Shown here: piece by piece, positions 6,728 through 14,628 of the stretch
How positions within the stretch are numbered: the first letter of the stretch is position 1
Layout: the number at the start of each line of letters is the position of its first letter
Origin: DASTQL01 sp035462375
GTDB taxonomy: Bacteria > Actinomycetota > Actinomycetes > Jiangellales > Jiangellaceae
NCBI GenBank assembly: GCA_035462375.1
Contig: DATHUJ010000081.1
Coordinates: 1-41,794, forward strand
Length of the DNA stretch: 41,794 bases
Reading direction: 5' to 3'
Notes under the pieces: generated by a model
Database searches by the model: none
The model's input: the letters and a program-made list of their open reading frames with translations, nothing else
Told to the model about the DNA's origin: nothing
Translations under genes and position numbers: made by a program

Positions 6728-7669
6728 GTGCTGCCCGTCGTCGCCGAGGCCGTCCGGTCCGGGTTCGTGGAGAGTCGCCACCGCGGCTCGGCCATCGCGC
6801 TGGCCTCCGACGGGCGGACCGCGTTCTCGGTCGGTGAGACCGACGCTCCCATGTACCCGCGGTCGGCCAACAAGCCGGTGCAGGCCGCCGCGATGCTCCG
6901 GCTCGGGCTCGACCTCGACGGCGAGCTGCTCGCGCTGGCCGCGGCCAGCCACTCCGGGGAGGAGTTCCACGTCGCCGGGGTGCGGCGGATCCTGGCCTCG
7001 GTCGGCCTCGAGGAGTCGGCGCTGCAGACCCCGCCCGAGTGGCCGCTGGACGACCTGGCCCGGCTGGCGTACGGCCGTCAAGGCCTCGACCCCAGCCCGA
7101 TCGCGATGAACTGCTCGGGCAAGCACGCGGCGATGCTCGCGACGTGCGCGGTCAACGGGTGGCCCATCGACACCTACCCGGATCCACGGCACCCGCTCCA
7201 GCAGGCGATCGCCGCGACCTTGGCCGAGCTCGCCGGCGAGCCGGTCGCCCACACGGGTGTCGACGGCTGCGGCGCCCCGCTCTACGCGGTCTCGCTGACC
7301 GGTCTCGCGCGGGCCTTCCGAGCCCTGGCCCTCGCGGAGCCCGGCACCCCGGGCCGCCGCGTCGTGGACGCCATCCAGGCCCACCCCGAGTACACCAGCG
7401 GGACGACGCGGGACGAGGCCCGTCTCGTACGGGCGGTTCCCGGGCTCTTCGGCAAGGGCGGCGCCGAGGCCGTCTACGCGGTGGCCCTGGACGACGGGCG
7501 TGCTGTCGCCGTCAAGGTGGAGGACGGCGGTGCGCGGGCCCGGCCGGTCGTCATGGCCGCTGCGCTGCGCAGGCTCGGTGTGGACCACCCGGTGCTCGAC
7601 GAGGTCGGCCGTGCACCCCTCCTCGGTGGGGGGCGCCCGGTCGGGGAGGTCCACGCGGTCGACTGGTGA
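6728..7669 (+). CDS. Rhizobium-type (class 3) L-asparaginase
   Basis: 313 residues of the asparaginase II family first described in Rhizobium etli, unrelated to the E. coli enzymes and built on a serine beta-lactamase-like fold. It hydrolyses asparagine to aspartate and ammonia. The catalytic Ser-x-x-Lys tandem is in YPRSANKPVQA (about residues 43-53), and the second Ser is in AASHSGEE. The zinc-site residues are NCSGKHAAML (Cys and Lys) and GVDGCGAP (Cys). All key residues seem intact. GTG 6728 gives the expected N-terminus (VVAEAVRSGFVESRHRGSA). The frame upstream to 6641 overlaps the previous gene and is not needed. Convergent with the histidine kinase gene. Confidence 0.92.
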   Translation: MLPVVAEAVRSGFVESRHRGSAIALASDGRTAFSVGETDAPMYPRSANKPVQAAAMLRLGLDLDGELLALAAASHSGEEFHVAGVRRILASVGLEESALQTPPEWPLDDLARLAYGRQGLDPSPIAMNCSGKHAAMLATCAVNGWPIDTYPDPRHPLQQAIAATLAELAGEPVAHTGVDGCGAPLYAVSLTGLARAFRALALAEPGTPGRRVVDAIQAHPEYTSGTTRDEARLVRAVPGLFGKGGAEAVYAVALDDGRAVAVKVEDGGARARPVVMAAALRRLGVDHPVLDEVGRAPLLGGGRPVGEVHAVDW

Positions 7670-7701
7670 ACCGACGCCGGCTCGGTCCGCGCGGACTGGG
7701 T

Positions 7702-7762
7702 GATCATCGGTGGACGAATCGCCCGAGCCGCGCGGGGGTGTCCGGTTCGAGCGCCGATGATC
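7702..7762. terminator. Long inverted repeat between convergent genes
   Basis: GATCATCGG at 7702-7710 pairs perfectly with CCGATGATC at 7754-7762, with a second inner match CGAA 7715-7718 / TTCG 7746-7749. It lies between the convergent asparaginase and histidine kinase stops, so a bidirectional transcription stop is the simplest role. There is no T-tract. The GATCAT core resembles the outer ends of the 80-bp repeats, but oriented inward; I do not claim homology. Confidence 0.4.
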
Positions 7763-7763
7763 C

Positions 7764-9830
7764 TCAGGGCTGGGCCGGGGTCGGCTGCTCCGGGACGAGG
7801 GGCACGGCACCGGAGGACGCGATGTGCTGCCGCGGCAGCCGGGCGACGACCTCCCAGCCTTCGACGGTCGGTCCGGCGGTGGCGGATCCCCCCAGCTCCT
7901 CGGCGCGCTCGGAGACCGACCGGAGGCCCACCCCTGGATGCCAAGCTTGCGGACGAGTGCCGTCGTCCCCGACGCGGACCACGAGGTCGTCGTCGGCGGA
8001 CAGGCTGACGCGGCAGCGACGGGCGTCGGAGTGGCGGAGCACGTTGGCGACCGCCTCGCTGACGATGCGGAAGGCGGCGAGCTCGACCGCCGGCGAGAGC
8101 AACGGCAGCCGGTCCGACACGTGCAGCTCGACGGCGACGCCGCGGCGTGACTCGCCGGGCAGCGCCGCCAGCCGTTGGCGCAACGCCCCGACCAGCCCGA
8201 GGTCGTCCAGCTCGATGGGCCGGAGTCCGTAGACCACCTGGCGGACGTCGTCCAGCGCCGCACGGAGGTCGGTGCGCACCTCGCTGAGCAGCCGCTGCGC
8301 CCCCTCCACGTCGGTACGGATGAGGTTCGATGCGGCGTCGGCCCGGAAGGTGACGCTCGTCAGAGTCGGGCCGAGACCGTCGTGCAACTCCCGCTGCAGA
8401 CGGACCCGCTCCGCCGCGCCGGCCTCGACGGTCGCTGCCCGGGCCAGCCGTACCTGCTCGGTGAGGGTCAGCGCGTGCAGGGCGACCGCCACCGGCGTCG
8501 CGATCAGCTCGAGGGTCCGGCGGTCGGCGTGGTGGAGCTCCCGCTCGCCGCGACGGAGCCCCACCACCAGCGCGCCCACGACCTCCCCCCGATAGCTCAG
8601 CGGGATCTCGGCCGACGGTGATCCGTCGGGGTTGCCGGCTACGGTCAGCTCGAGGCCGTCGGGGACCCGGCGCAGCGCGAGCCAGGGCAGCCGCAGGGCC
8701 GCTCGGGTCTGGGTGAGGACCCCCGCCAGGTCGTCGTCGTGGCGCATGTGCTCACCCACCCGCCGGGCCGTCCGGGCGGGGTCGGATCGTGTCCCGTGGA
8801 ATGCCCGGTCGATCACCCGGGTCAGCGCCAGGCGCACCGGCGTGAAGCAGATCGCCACGACGATCGCCGCGCCGATCGGCACCGCCGGCTCGGCGGCGGA
8901 CACGATGAGCGAGGCGGCCGCGACCAGCCCGGCGTACCCGGCCACGACGACCGCCAACGTCAACCCGTACAGGAGCGTCCTGGAGAGGACGAGGCGGATG
9001 TCCAGCAGCTCGTGACGGACGACGGCGATGGCGATGGAGACGGGGACGAGCAGCGCCGACAGGAGGAAGACGACGGGTCCGTCTCCGGTGGTCAAGCGTT
9101 GCCAGTTGAGCACCGTGACGACGAGGAGGGCGAGGACCAGCCACATGAGCTGGCGGCGGGTGCGCTCCTCCCCGCGGACGTAGCGGACGACGAGCGCGGC
9201 GATGGCCAGGAGCCAGACGACGGAGCCGACGGTGCCCACCGCGGACTCGAGCTCATGGGGCACGTCCCTGCCGGTGGACAGGATCGAGTCCACGCCCTCG
9301 TCGAGCACCGACCCCGTGCTGATGACGCCGGAGACGACGTGGAAGCCACCGCTGGCGACGATGAGCCACGCGACGGGTGCCCACCACCGCGACGGGAGAC
9401 GGCCGTCGGGGAAGAGCAGGACGGCCAGGGGGAACAGCACTCCTATCCCGACCTGCCACGCGCCGGTCGAGACCGTCGAGAGTGTCTCGAGGACGGGCAG
9501 GGGCCACCCGGCTCCCAGGCCGTACAGCTCGACGGCGGTCGCGGCTGCCGTCGCGAGGTGCCCGAGGCCGCTCGCGACGAAGAGCCAGCCCACCATGTTG
9601 CGGGTGAACCACGCGATGGGCGCACCCGACGCGAGGAGGGCGAGCCCGATGACGAGGTTGGACATCACGTAGGCGTCGAGGAAGGTCCGCCAGGTCATCC
9701 CGGCGGCGAGCGCACCGGCGGCCGTCGCGAGCACGAGGGCGACGCCGGTTCCCGCGCAGGCGACCACCCAGCCGCGCGCGGGGGGGCTCGCTCCGACCTC
9801 CTCCGGCACCGCGGCGCCCCGGTCAGCCAC
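7764..9830 (-). CDS. NarL-type sensor histidine kinase, polytopic
   Basis: 688 residues. The first ~350 residues hold about nine or ten hydrophobic segments, so sensing probably occurs in or near the membrane. A GAF-like linker follows (VGEHMRHDDDLAGVLTQTRAALRLPWLALRRVPDGLELTVAG region), then a HisKA_3 dimerisation box RVRLQRELHDGLGPTL with phosphoacceptor His about residue 483, and a HATPase domain with FRIVSEAVANVLRHSDA (N box), RVGDDG and GVGLRSVSERAEELGGS. The GTG at 9828-9830 overlaps the response regulator stop by 8 bp, so the pair is translationally coupled. The signal is unknown. A longer frame reading through the regulator gene is an artefact. Confidence 0.9.
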   Translation of the reverse strand: MADRGAAVPEEVGASPPARGWVVACAGTGVALVLATAAGALAAGMTWRTFLDAYVMSNLVIGLALLASGAPIAWFTRNMVGWLFVASGLGHLATAAATAVELYGLGAGWPLPVLETLSTVSTGAWQVGIGVLFPLAVLLFPDGRLPSRWWAPVAWLIVASGGFHVVSGVISTGSVLDEGVDSILSTGRDVPHELESAVGTVGSVVWLLAIAALVVRYVRGEERTRRQLMWLVLALLVVTVLNWQRLTTGDGPVVFLLSALLVPVSIAIAVVRHELLDIRLVLSRTLLYGLTLAVVVAGYAGLVAAASLIVSAAEPAVPIGAAIVVAICFTPVRLALTRVIDRAFHGTRSDPARTARRVGEHMRHDDDLAGVLTQTRAALRLPWLALRRVPDGLELTVAGNPDGSPSAEIPLSYRGEVVGALVVGLRRGERELHHADRRTLELIATPVAVALHALTLTEQVRLARAATVEAGAAERVRLQRELHDGLGPTLTSVTFRADAASNLIRTDVEGAQRLLSEVRTDLRAALDDVRQVVYGLRPIELDDLGLVGALRQRLAALPGESRRGVAVELHVSDRLPLLSPAVELAAFRIVSEAVANVLRHSDARRCRVSLSADDDLVVRVGDDGTRPQAWHPGVGLRSVSERAEELGGSATAGPTVEGWEVVARLPRQHIASSGAVPLVPEQPTPAQP

Positions 9831-10488
9831 GGCGTCCCAGCCCGGCGTCTTTGGCGATGACCACCGCCTCGGCGCGCGTGGCCACGTCGAGCTTGAGGAA
9901 GATCGAGGAGATGTGGTTGCCCACGGTCTTGGGGGCCAGCCCCAACCGCTCGGCCACCGCCGTGTTGTTCGCCCCCGTCGCCACGACGTCCAGCACCTCC
10001 AGCTCGCGTGGAGAGAGTGACGACAGGACCGACGTCCGGTGCCCCGGTGAGACACCGCCGAGCACCCGGCCGGCGACCGCTCCGCTCATGATGACGTCTC
10101 CTGATGCGACCGCCCGGATCGCCCGCTCGATCTCGTCCTGTTCGGCACCCTTGAGGAGGTAGCCGCGCGCCCCCGCTCGCAAGGCGCCGGCGACGAGAGC
10201 GTCCTCGTCGAACATGGTCAGGACGAGGACCGCGGTGCCGGGGCGGTTCCGGACTATCTGCCTGGTCGCCTCTACGCCGTCGACGCCTGGCATCCGCAAA
10301 TCCATGACGACGACGTCGGGACGGGTCAGCCCCGCCTCGCGCACGGCGTCCTCACCGGTCCCCGCCTCGGCGACGACCTCGACCCCGTCCAGCGTCTGCA
10401 GCAGGGCCGCGAGCCCTCGCCGGACGACGGGGTGGTCGTCGGCCAGCAGGACCCGGATCGCCGGAGGAGTACCCCCGTCGGGCGGCAT
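9823..10488 (-). CDS. NarL/FixJ-family response regulator
   Basis: 221 residues. Receiver domain: acidic pair ADDHPVVRRGL, phosphoacceptor Asp63 in VVVMDLRMPGVDG, conserved Thr in VLVLTMFDED and Lys in YLLKGAEQDE. The C-terminal LuxR/NarL helix-turn-helix reads LSPRELEVLDVVATGANNTAVAERLGLAPKTVGNHISSIFLKLDVATRAEAVVIAKDAGL. Partner of the histidine kinase encoded immediately downstream. ATG 10488 gives a short 10-residue lead-in before the receiver; the longer frame to 11022 has no domain content. No clear ribosome site is visible, so the true start may differ by a few codons. A 9-bp-armed palindrome at 10540-10563 upstream is a candidate autoregulatory site. Confidence 0.92.
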   Translation of the reverse strand: MPPDGGTPPAIRVLLADDHPVVRRGLAALLQTLDGVEVVAEAGTGEDAVREAGLTRPDVVVMDLRMPGVDGVEATRQIVRNRPGTAVLVLTMFDEDALVAGALRAGARGYLLKGAEQDEIERAIRAVASGDVIMSGAVAGRVLGGVSPGHRTSVLSSLSPRELEVLDVVATGANNTAVAERLGLAPKTVGNHISSIFLKLDVATRAEAVVIAKDAGLGRRG

Positions 10489-10539
10489 GCGCTGAGTATG
10501 GCGCCGGCCGGCGGATGCGTCTGGGTGCACGGCCCTACT

Positions 10540-10563
10540 CGTACCGGGTCTTCTCCCGGTACG
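10540..10563. promoter_or_regulatory. Palindrome between divergent regulator and membrane genes
   Basis: CGTACCGGG at 10540-10548 and CCCGGTACG at 10555-10563 are perfect inverted arms separated by 6 nt (TCTTCT). It lies in the 178-bp divergent region between the response regulator (start 10488) and the small membrane protein (start 10667). NarL-family dimers bind inverted repeats, so this may be an operator; a hairpin in either leader transcript is the alternative. Confidence 0.4.
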
Positions 10564-10666
10564 GGCATGGTGGCGCGGGGTTACCGCCTCATGTGCCGGG
10601 CGCCCACGGGGTCGACGGTGTCGGACAGCTCCAACGGGAGCGTCCCCACCGAACGGAGGAGAACCC

Positions 10667-11041
10667 ATGTCCGCCACCACCGCCGGTCCCACTCGAACCC
10701 ACGGTGCCTCCCGCGCCGCCCGGGTCGGGGTCGTCCTCGCCGTCCTGCTCGCCGCCGGCGACGCCCTCGTCTCCCTGGGGGAGCTGGGCCTGGGCTTCCA
10801 GCCCGTGCTGCTGCTCGTCCTCGCCGCTGCGACGATCCTCTCGGCCCCCTGGGCCTGGCGCGGCACGGCGTGGGCTCGCGCCGCCGTCGTCGTGTCCCGG
10901 CTGGCTGCGGCGTTGACGGCCGTGCCCGCCTTCTTCGACCCCGAGCTGGAGACCTTCGCGGTCATCATCGCGGCCGTCTGGATCCTCCTCAGCGTCCTCG
11001 CCGCTGCGCTCCTCCTCGTCACGCCGCGCTCCGCTCCCTGA
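10667..11041 (+). CDS. Four-helix hypothetical membrane protein
   Basis: 124 residues starting MSATTAGPTRTHGASRAARVG. Four hydrophobic segments can be seen: VVLAVLLAAGDALVSLGELG, VLLLVLAAATILSAPWA, AAVVVSRLAAALTAVPAFF and FAVIIAAVWILLSVLAAALLLV. There is a strong ribosome site, GGAGGAG, about 7 nt before ATG 10667. Not a family I recognise. Divergent from the NarL-type two-component system, so it may be one of its targets; this is a positional inference only. Confidence 0.75.
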   Translation: MSATTAGPTRTHGASRAARVGVVLAVLLAAGDALVSLGELGLGFQPVLLLVLAAATILSAPWAWRGTAWARAAVVVSRLAAALTAVPAFFDPELETFAVIIAAVWILLSVLAAALLLVTPRSAP

Positions 11042-11058
11042 GCACCGGGCTGGAGCCG

Positions 11059-12321
11059 CTACTGCCCTACCGCTTCCGCCCGCCGCCGCGCCACCGCCCG
11101 TACGGCGAGTGAGCCGAGCAGCCAGCCGAGCCCGAGGGCGACGGTGGCGGTCGGCAGGGTGGCGGCGAGCACGAGGCACCCCAGGAAGCCCACGACGGGG
11201 ACCGCGCGGGGCCACCGCCGCTCGTCGGGTCCGAGGCGCAGGGCGGCGGCGTTGGTGACCGCGTAGTAGAGCAGCACGGTGAAGGCGCTGAAGGCCACGG
11301 CGCCGACGAGCCCGCCGGTCAGGACCGCCACCACCACGGCCACGCCGACGACGACCTCAGCCCGGTGCGGCACCTTGCGGGTCGGGTGGACCGCGTCCAG
11401 CGCGCGGGGCAGGTCTCCTTCGGCCGCCATGGCGAAGGCGGTGCGGCTCACCCCGGCGACGAGCGAGAGCAGGGCGCCGAGCGCGGCGATCCCTGCTCCC
11501 ACCACGATGACGGGTGCCAGCCACGGCGCCCCGGCCACCTCGACCAGCTCGACGAGCGGCCGCGTCGTCGCCGCCGTACGGTCCGGGCCCAGGACGACCA
11601 GGAGAGTGGCACCCACCACGAGGTACAGGCCCAGCGCGCCGGCCAGGGCGATCGGCACGGCGCGGGGGATCGTCCGCCCAGGATCGCGTACCTCCTCGCC
11701 GAGCGTCGCGATGCGCGCGTAGCCAGCGAACGCGAAGAACAGCAGGGCCGCGGCTCCGAGGACGTCCAGCGCCCTGACGGCATCGACGACCCGTGCGTGT
11801 TGCACGGCGTCCGGGCGGTCGCCGGCCAGGGCCACGACCACGGCAGCGGCCAGCACCGCGAGGACCACGACCAGCAGCCAGCGGGTCGTCCGGGCCGTCT
11901 TGGTCACTCCCGCGAGGTTCACGGCGGTCACCGTCACCGCTGCGCCCACCCCGACCGCCCGGGCCTGATCGGGCCACAGGTAGGTGCCGACGGCAAGGGC
12001 GGCCACCGCGCAGGAAGCCACCTTGCCGGCCACGAAGGCGTAGCCCGCGGCCGCCCCCCACGCGGGACCGAGCCGCTCCCTCCCGTACACGTAGGCGCCG
12101 CCGGACCGCGGGTGTACGGCCGCGAGCTGCGCGGACGAGGCGGCGTTGCAGAAGGCGACCACGGCGGCCACCCCCAGCCCGGCCAGCAGCCAGGCACCGG
12201 CCCGGTCGGCCGCCGGGCCCCAGACGACGAAGACACCGGTGCCGACCATCGCCCCGAGGCCCAGGACCACGGCGTCGACCGTGGTCAGGCGGCGGGTCAG
12301 CCGCGAGTCGGGATCGCTCAC
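11059..12321 (-). CDS. APC-superfamily amino acid permease
   Basis: 420 residues, about twelve transmembrane helices. The first helix holds the broken-helix substrate motif of APC carriers (VDAVVLGLGAMVGTGVFVVWGPAADRAG), and the region SSAQLAAVHPRSGGAYVYGRERLGP is the family's conserved loop between helices 2 and 3. The FFAFAGYARIATLGEEVRDPGRTIPRAV segment after helix 5/6 is also typical, resembling cationic or broad amino acid transporters. Substrate cannot be read. GTG 12321 is the only good start before the TM core. The stop converges on the small membrane protein gene with 17 bp between stops. Confidence 0.88.
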   Translation of the reverse strand: MSDPDSRLTRRLTTVDAVVLGLGAMVGTGVFVVWGPAADRAGAWLLAGLGVAAVVAFCNAASSAQLAAVHPRSGGAYVYGRERLGPAWGAAAGYAFVAGKVASCAVAALAVGTYLWPDQARAVGVGAAVTVTAVNLAGVTKTARTTRWLLVVVLAVLAAAVVVALAGDRPDAVQHARVVDAVRALDVLGAAALLFFAFAGYARIATLGEEVRDPGRTIPRAVPIALAGALGLYLVVGATLLVVLGPDRTAATTRPLVELVEVAGAPWLAPVIVVGAGIAALGALLSLVAGVSRTAFAMAAEGDLPRALDAVHPTRKVPHRAEVVVGVAVVVAVLTGGLVGAVAFSAFTVLLYYAVTNAAALRLGPDERRWPRAVPVVGFLGCLVLAATLPTATVALGLGWLLGSLAVRAVARRRAEAVGQ

Positions 12322-12430
12322 GCGGGGAGACTGTCACGGGTGGGTGAACCGGTGCTGAACGGACCGGACGGATGCTGGGGGCTAGCGGCCTTCCACGGTG
12401 TCCGGAGGGTGAAACGTCGGCGGAGTAAAG

Positions 12431-12446
12431 GTTACTTGTGAGTAGC
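12431..12446. promoter_or_regulatory. Imperfect palindromic operator-like site
   Basis: GTTACTTGTGAGTAGC has arms GTTACT and AGTAGC around TGTG. This TTACTnnnnAGTAA-like pattern resembles operators of TetR-type regulators in actinobacteria. It lies in the divergent region between the APC permease and the XRE regulator, about 50 bp upstream of the latter. Which gene it controls is unknown. Confidence 0.35.
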
Positions 12447-12483
12447 GTCACGGCTGGATGGCCTTGCTTTGCTTGCTGTGAGC

Positions 12484-12489
12484 TAGCAT
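12484..12489 (+). promoter_or_regulatory. -10 hexamer TAGCAT upstream of XRE regulator
   Basis: TAGCAT followed by 9 nt and ATG 12499, with GGAG in between. Either a near-leaderless transcript or one with a very short leader. The TTGCTT repeats at 12464-12474 are not at ideal -35 spacing. Confidence 0.4.
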
Positions 12490-12498
12490 GATGGAGTC

Positions 12499-12855
12499 AT
12501 GGCCGGGGTGAAGGTGAGCTCGCTGGGCGAGTACCTGCGGGAGCAGCGCCGCAGCGCGGAGCTGTCCATCCGCCAGCTCGCCGAGCAGGCAGGGGTGAGC
12601 AACCCCTACCTCAGCCAGATCGAGCGAGGGCTGCGCAAGCCCTCGGTGGAGGTCCTGCAGCAGATCGCCAAGGCGCTGCGCATCTCCGCCGAGGTGCTGT
12701 ACGTGCGGGCAGGCCTGATCGAGGAGCCCTCGGCCGACCGGTCGGTCGAGACCGCCGTCCTCGCCGACCACACCATGAGCGAGCGGCAGAAGCAGGTACT
12801 GCTCGACATCTACGAGTCCTTCCGCCGCGAGAACGTCCATTCCAACGAGAGGTGA
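12499..12855 (+). CDS. XRE-family HTH regulator upstream of HbhA-like gene
   Basis: 118 residues with a classic Cro/C1 helix-turn-helix: LGEYLREQRRSAELSIRQLAEQAGVSNPYLSQIERGLRKPSVEVLQQIAKALRISAEVL. The C-terminal 45 residues (SVETAVLADHTMSERQKQVLLDIYESFRREN) form a helix of the type seen in the mycobacterial Rv0474 group. The next two genes match hbhA and the DUF2516 protein, in the order Rv0474-Rv0475-Rv0476 as I recall it for M. tuberculosis, so this is a conserved actinobacterial block. It probably regulates that block, though no target site is proven. Its TGA ends 5 bp before the ATG of the HbhA-like gene. Confidence 0.9.
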   Translation: MAGVKVSSLGEYLREQRRSAELSIRQLAEQAGVSNPYLSQIERGLRKPSVEVLQQIAKALRISAEVLYVRAGLIEEPSADRSVETAVLADHTMSERQKQVLLDIYESFRRENVHSNER

Positions 12856-12860
12856 TCAAC

Positions 12861-13406
12861 ATGGCTACCACCACCAAGAACCGCCGCAAGGCCGCATCGA
12901 CGGCCCTCGACAACCCCCGGACGCCGCTGTACGCGGTCGCCGGCGCGATCGACCTCGCCGTCGCCACGCTGCGCGAGGTCCCCGGCCGCGTCCAGGTCCT
13001 CCAGGACCGCGCCGCCCACGCTCCCGTCAAGGTCGCCGACCGCGCCGTCGCCCTGCCGCAGGACGTCGTGTCCTTGCGCACCGAGGTGCCGGCCCGGGTC
13101 AAGACCCTGCTGGAGCAGGTCGAGGAGTTCGTGACCGAGACCCGCGACGACGTCGAGGAGCAGTACGTCGTCCTCGCCGGCCGGGGCAAGATCCTGGTCG
13201 ACCGGATCCGTCGTCAGGCCGCTACCGAGCGCCTCGAGGAGCAGGTCGAGACCACGACCCGCCAGGCCAAGGGCGCCCGGACCACGGTCCGCAAGAGCGC
13301 CGCGAACACCAAGCGCGCCGTCAAGGCCACCGCCACCTCGGCCAGCAAGACCGCCGAGGCCGCTGCGGAGGCCGTCGAGGCTGCCGCCGACAAGGTCGGC
13401 AACTGA
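12861..13406 (+). CDS. HbhA-like (heparin-binding hemagglutinin) coiled-coil protein
   Basis: 181 residues. HbhA in mycobacteria is a surface-associated coiled-coil protein with a Lys-rich tail that binds heparan sulfate and is also linked to lipid inclusions. Here the N-terminal PLYAVAGAIDLAVATLREVPG matches the start of HbhA (PLLAALGAADLALATVNEL), followed by long amphipathic helices with VEEFVTETRDDVEEQYVVLAGRGKILVDRIR, and a C-terminal Ala/Lys/Arg-rich tail (KSAANTKRAVKATATSASK). The tail is shorter and less repetitive than the KKAAPAKKA repeats of M. tuberculosis, so glycan binding is not assured. ATG 12861 has GAGAGG 8 nt upstream. A strong terminator follows. Confidence 0.8.
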   Translation: MATTTKNRRKAASTALDNPRTPLYAVAGAIDLAVATLREVPGRVQVLQDRAAHAPVKVADRAVALPQDVVSLRTEVPARVKTLLEQVEEFVTETRDDVEEQYVVLAGRGKILVDRIRRQAATERLEEQVETTTRQAKGARTTVRKSAANTKRAVKATATSASKTAEAAAEAVEAAADKVGN

Positions 13407-13423
13407 GCGCAACCCCTCACCGG

Positions 13424-13458
13424 AAAGGCCCCCGCGACCCCTGGTCGCGGGGGCCTTT
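13424..13458 (+). terminator. Rho-independent-type terminator after HbhA-like gene
   Basis: Perfect 16-bp inverted arms, AAAGGCCCCCGCGACC (13424-13439) and GGTCGCGGGGGCCTTT (13443-13458), with a 3-nt loop. Located 18 bp after the HbhA-like stop and just upstream of the leaderless promoter of the DUF2516 gene, separating the two transcripts. Confidence 0.9.
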
Positions 13459-13473
13459 GCCGTCCGGGCGTCG

Positions 13474-13479
13474 TAGGCT
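13474..13479 (+). promoter_or_regulatory. -10 hexamer TAGGCT for leaderless DUF2516 gene
   Basis: TAGGCT then 7 nt then GTG 13487. This spacing favours the second of two overlapping GTG codons as the start. Confidence 0.55.
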
Positions 13480-13486
13480 CTTCGGT

Positions 13487-13816
13487 GTGCTCGACATCTT
13501 CGGCTCGTTCCAGTCGCTGGTCCTGCTCGTCCTGACCGCGGCGTCGCTGGGCCTGAAGGTGTGGGCCCTCGTCGACGTCCTGCGGACCCGACCCGAGGCC
13601 TTCCCGGCCGCCGGCAAGCGCACCCGCGGCCTGTGGCTGGCCATCGTGGGCGTTGCCCTGGCGATCAACGTGGTGCTGCTCAGCCCGCTGAACTTCATCA
13701 ACCTGATCGGCTCCGTCGCCGCCATCGTCTACCTGGTCGACGTCCGCCCCGCCGTACGGGCGGTGGGCCGGGGTGGCGGAGGGAGCCAGCACATGGGGCC
13801 GTACGGGCCGTGGTGA
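13487..13816 (+). CDS. DUF2516-family membrane protein
   Basis: 109 residues with three hydrophobic helices (SLVLLVLTAASLGLKVWALVDVL, LWLAIVGVALAINVVLL, NLIGSVAAIVYLVDV) and a Gly-rich tail. The helix 1 text KVWALVDVLRTRPEAFPAAGKRTRGLW is the recognisable core of the DUF2516 family, whose M. tuberculosis member sits right after hbhA. No function is known. Start chosen from the leaderless hexamer. The tail (GGGGSQHMGPYGPW) is probably cytoplasmic. The terminator in front makes it a separate transcription unit despite the conserved gene order. Confidence 0.85.
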   Translation: MLDIFGSFQSLVLLVLTAASLGLKVWALVDVLRTRPEAFPAAGKRTRGLWLAIVGVALAINVVLLSPLNFINLIGSVAAIVYLVDVRPAVRAVGRGGGGSQHMGPYGPW

Positions 13817-13826
13817 CCGTCCTCGG

Positions 13827-14609
13827 GTGAGCGCCCGGGTCGTCGCCGGTACCGAGGTCCTCGTCACCGGCTCGGGGGAGCCGGTCACCGTCTTCGGCCA
13901 CGGGTTGGCGCAGTCGATCCCCGAGACCCGGCCGTTCGGCTCCGGGGTGCGCGGGACCCGCGTCTTCCTGCACTTCCGTGGCCACGGGGCGACGCTGTCG
14001 CAGGAGGGGGAGCCCTGGTCGTACGGGGGTCTGGCGCGGCAACTGCGGACCGTCGCCGGCGAGGTCGGGGCGGAGCGCGCCCTCGGGGTCTCGATGGGGG
14101 CCGGTGCCCTGCTCGCCCTGCTCGCCGAGACCCCGGACCGCTTCGAGCGGGTGGTCCTGGTGCTGCCGGGGGCGATCGACCGACCCCGCGGTGACGCCGC
14201 GACCGCCCGGCTGACGGCGATGGCTGCGCTCGTCGAGCGGGGCGACGCGGCGGGGCTGGCCGCACTGCTGCTGGCCGAGCAGCCGGAGGCCGTACGGGCT
14301 CGTCCGGATGCGGTCGTGTGGACGCGCCGTCAGGCCGAGCGGCTCGTGGGGACGCCGGTGGCGGCGGCGCTGCGTGCAGTGCCGTCGCTGCAGCCGCTGA
14401 GCGACCGCACGCTTCTGTCGGCCGTACGGTGCCCCGCCCTCGTGGTCGGGCAGGAGGGCGACGCGACGCACCCGGCGTCGGTGGCCCGAGAGCTGGGGCG
14501 CCTGCTGCCGCGGGTGCAGGTCCGGGTGCTGCCGCCCGGGGGTGTGCTGTGGTCGCACCGGCGGGAGGTGCGGGCCTTGGTGGCGGGCTTCCTGAACGCT
14601 CCGAGGTGA
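13827..14609 (+). CDS. Alpha/beta-hydrolase fold protein
   Basis: 260 residues. Oxyanion-region motif FGHGLAQSIPE (HG) near residue 22, a nucleophile elbow GVSMGAG (GxSxG, Ser about residue 90), a likely acid in GQEGDATHP, and a late His in LWSHRREVRAL. The cap region between is Ala/Arg-rich. This triad order is that of esterases, haloperoxidase-like hydrolases and lactonases; substrate is unknown. GTG 13827 is 11 bp after the DUF2516 stop, so the two may share a transcript. Confidence 0.85.
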   Translation: MSARVVAGTEVLVTGSGEPVTVFGHGLAQSIPETRPFGSGVRGTRVFLHFRGHGATLSQEGEPWSYGGLARQLRTVAGEVGAERALGVSMGAGALLALLAETPDRFERVVLVLPGAIDRPRGDAATARLTAMAALVERGDAAGLAALLLAEQPEAVRARPDAVVWTRRQAERLVGTPVAAALRAVPSLQPLSDRTLLSAVRCPALVVGQEGDATHPASVARELGRLLPRVQVRVLPPGGVLWSHRREVRALVAGFLNAPR

Positions 14610-14615
14610 GGCCCG

Positions 14616-14621
14616 TAGGGT
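14616..14621 (+). promoter_or_regulatory. -10 hexamer TAGGGT for leaderless alaX gene
   Basis: TAGGGT then 7 nt then GTG 14629. Confidence 0.5.
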
Positions 14622-14628
14622 CGTCGCC

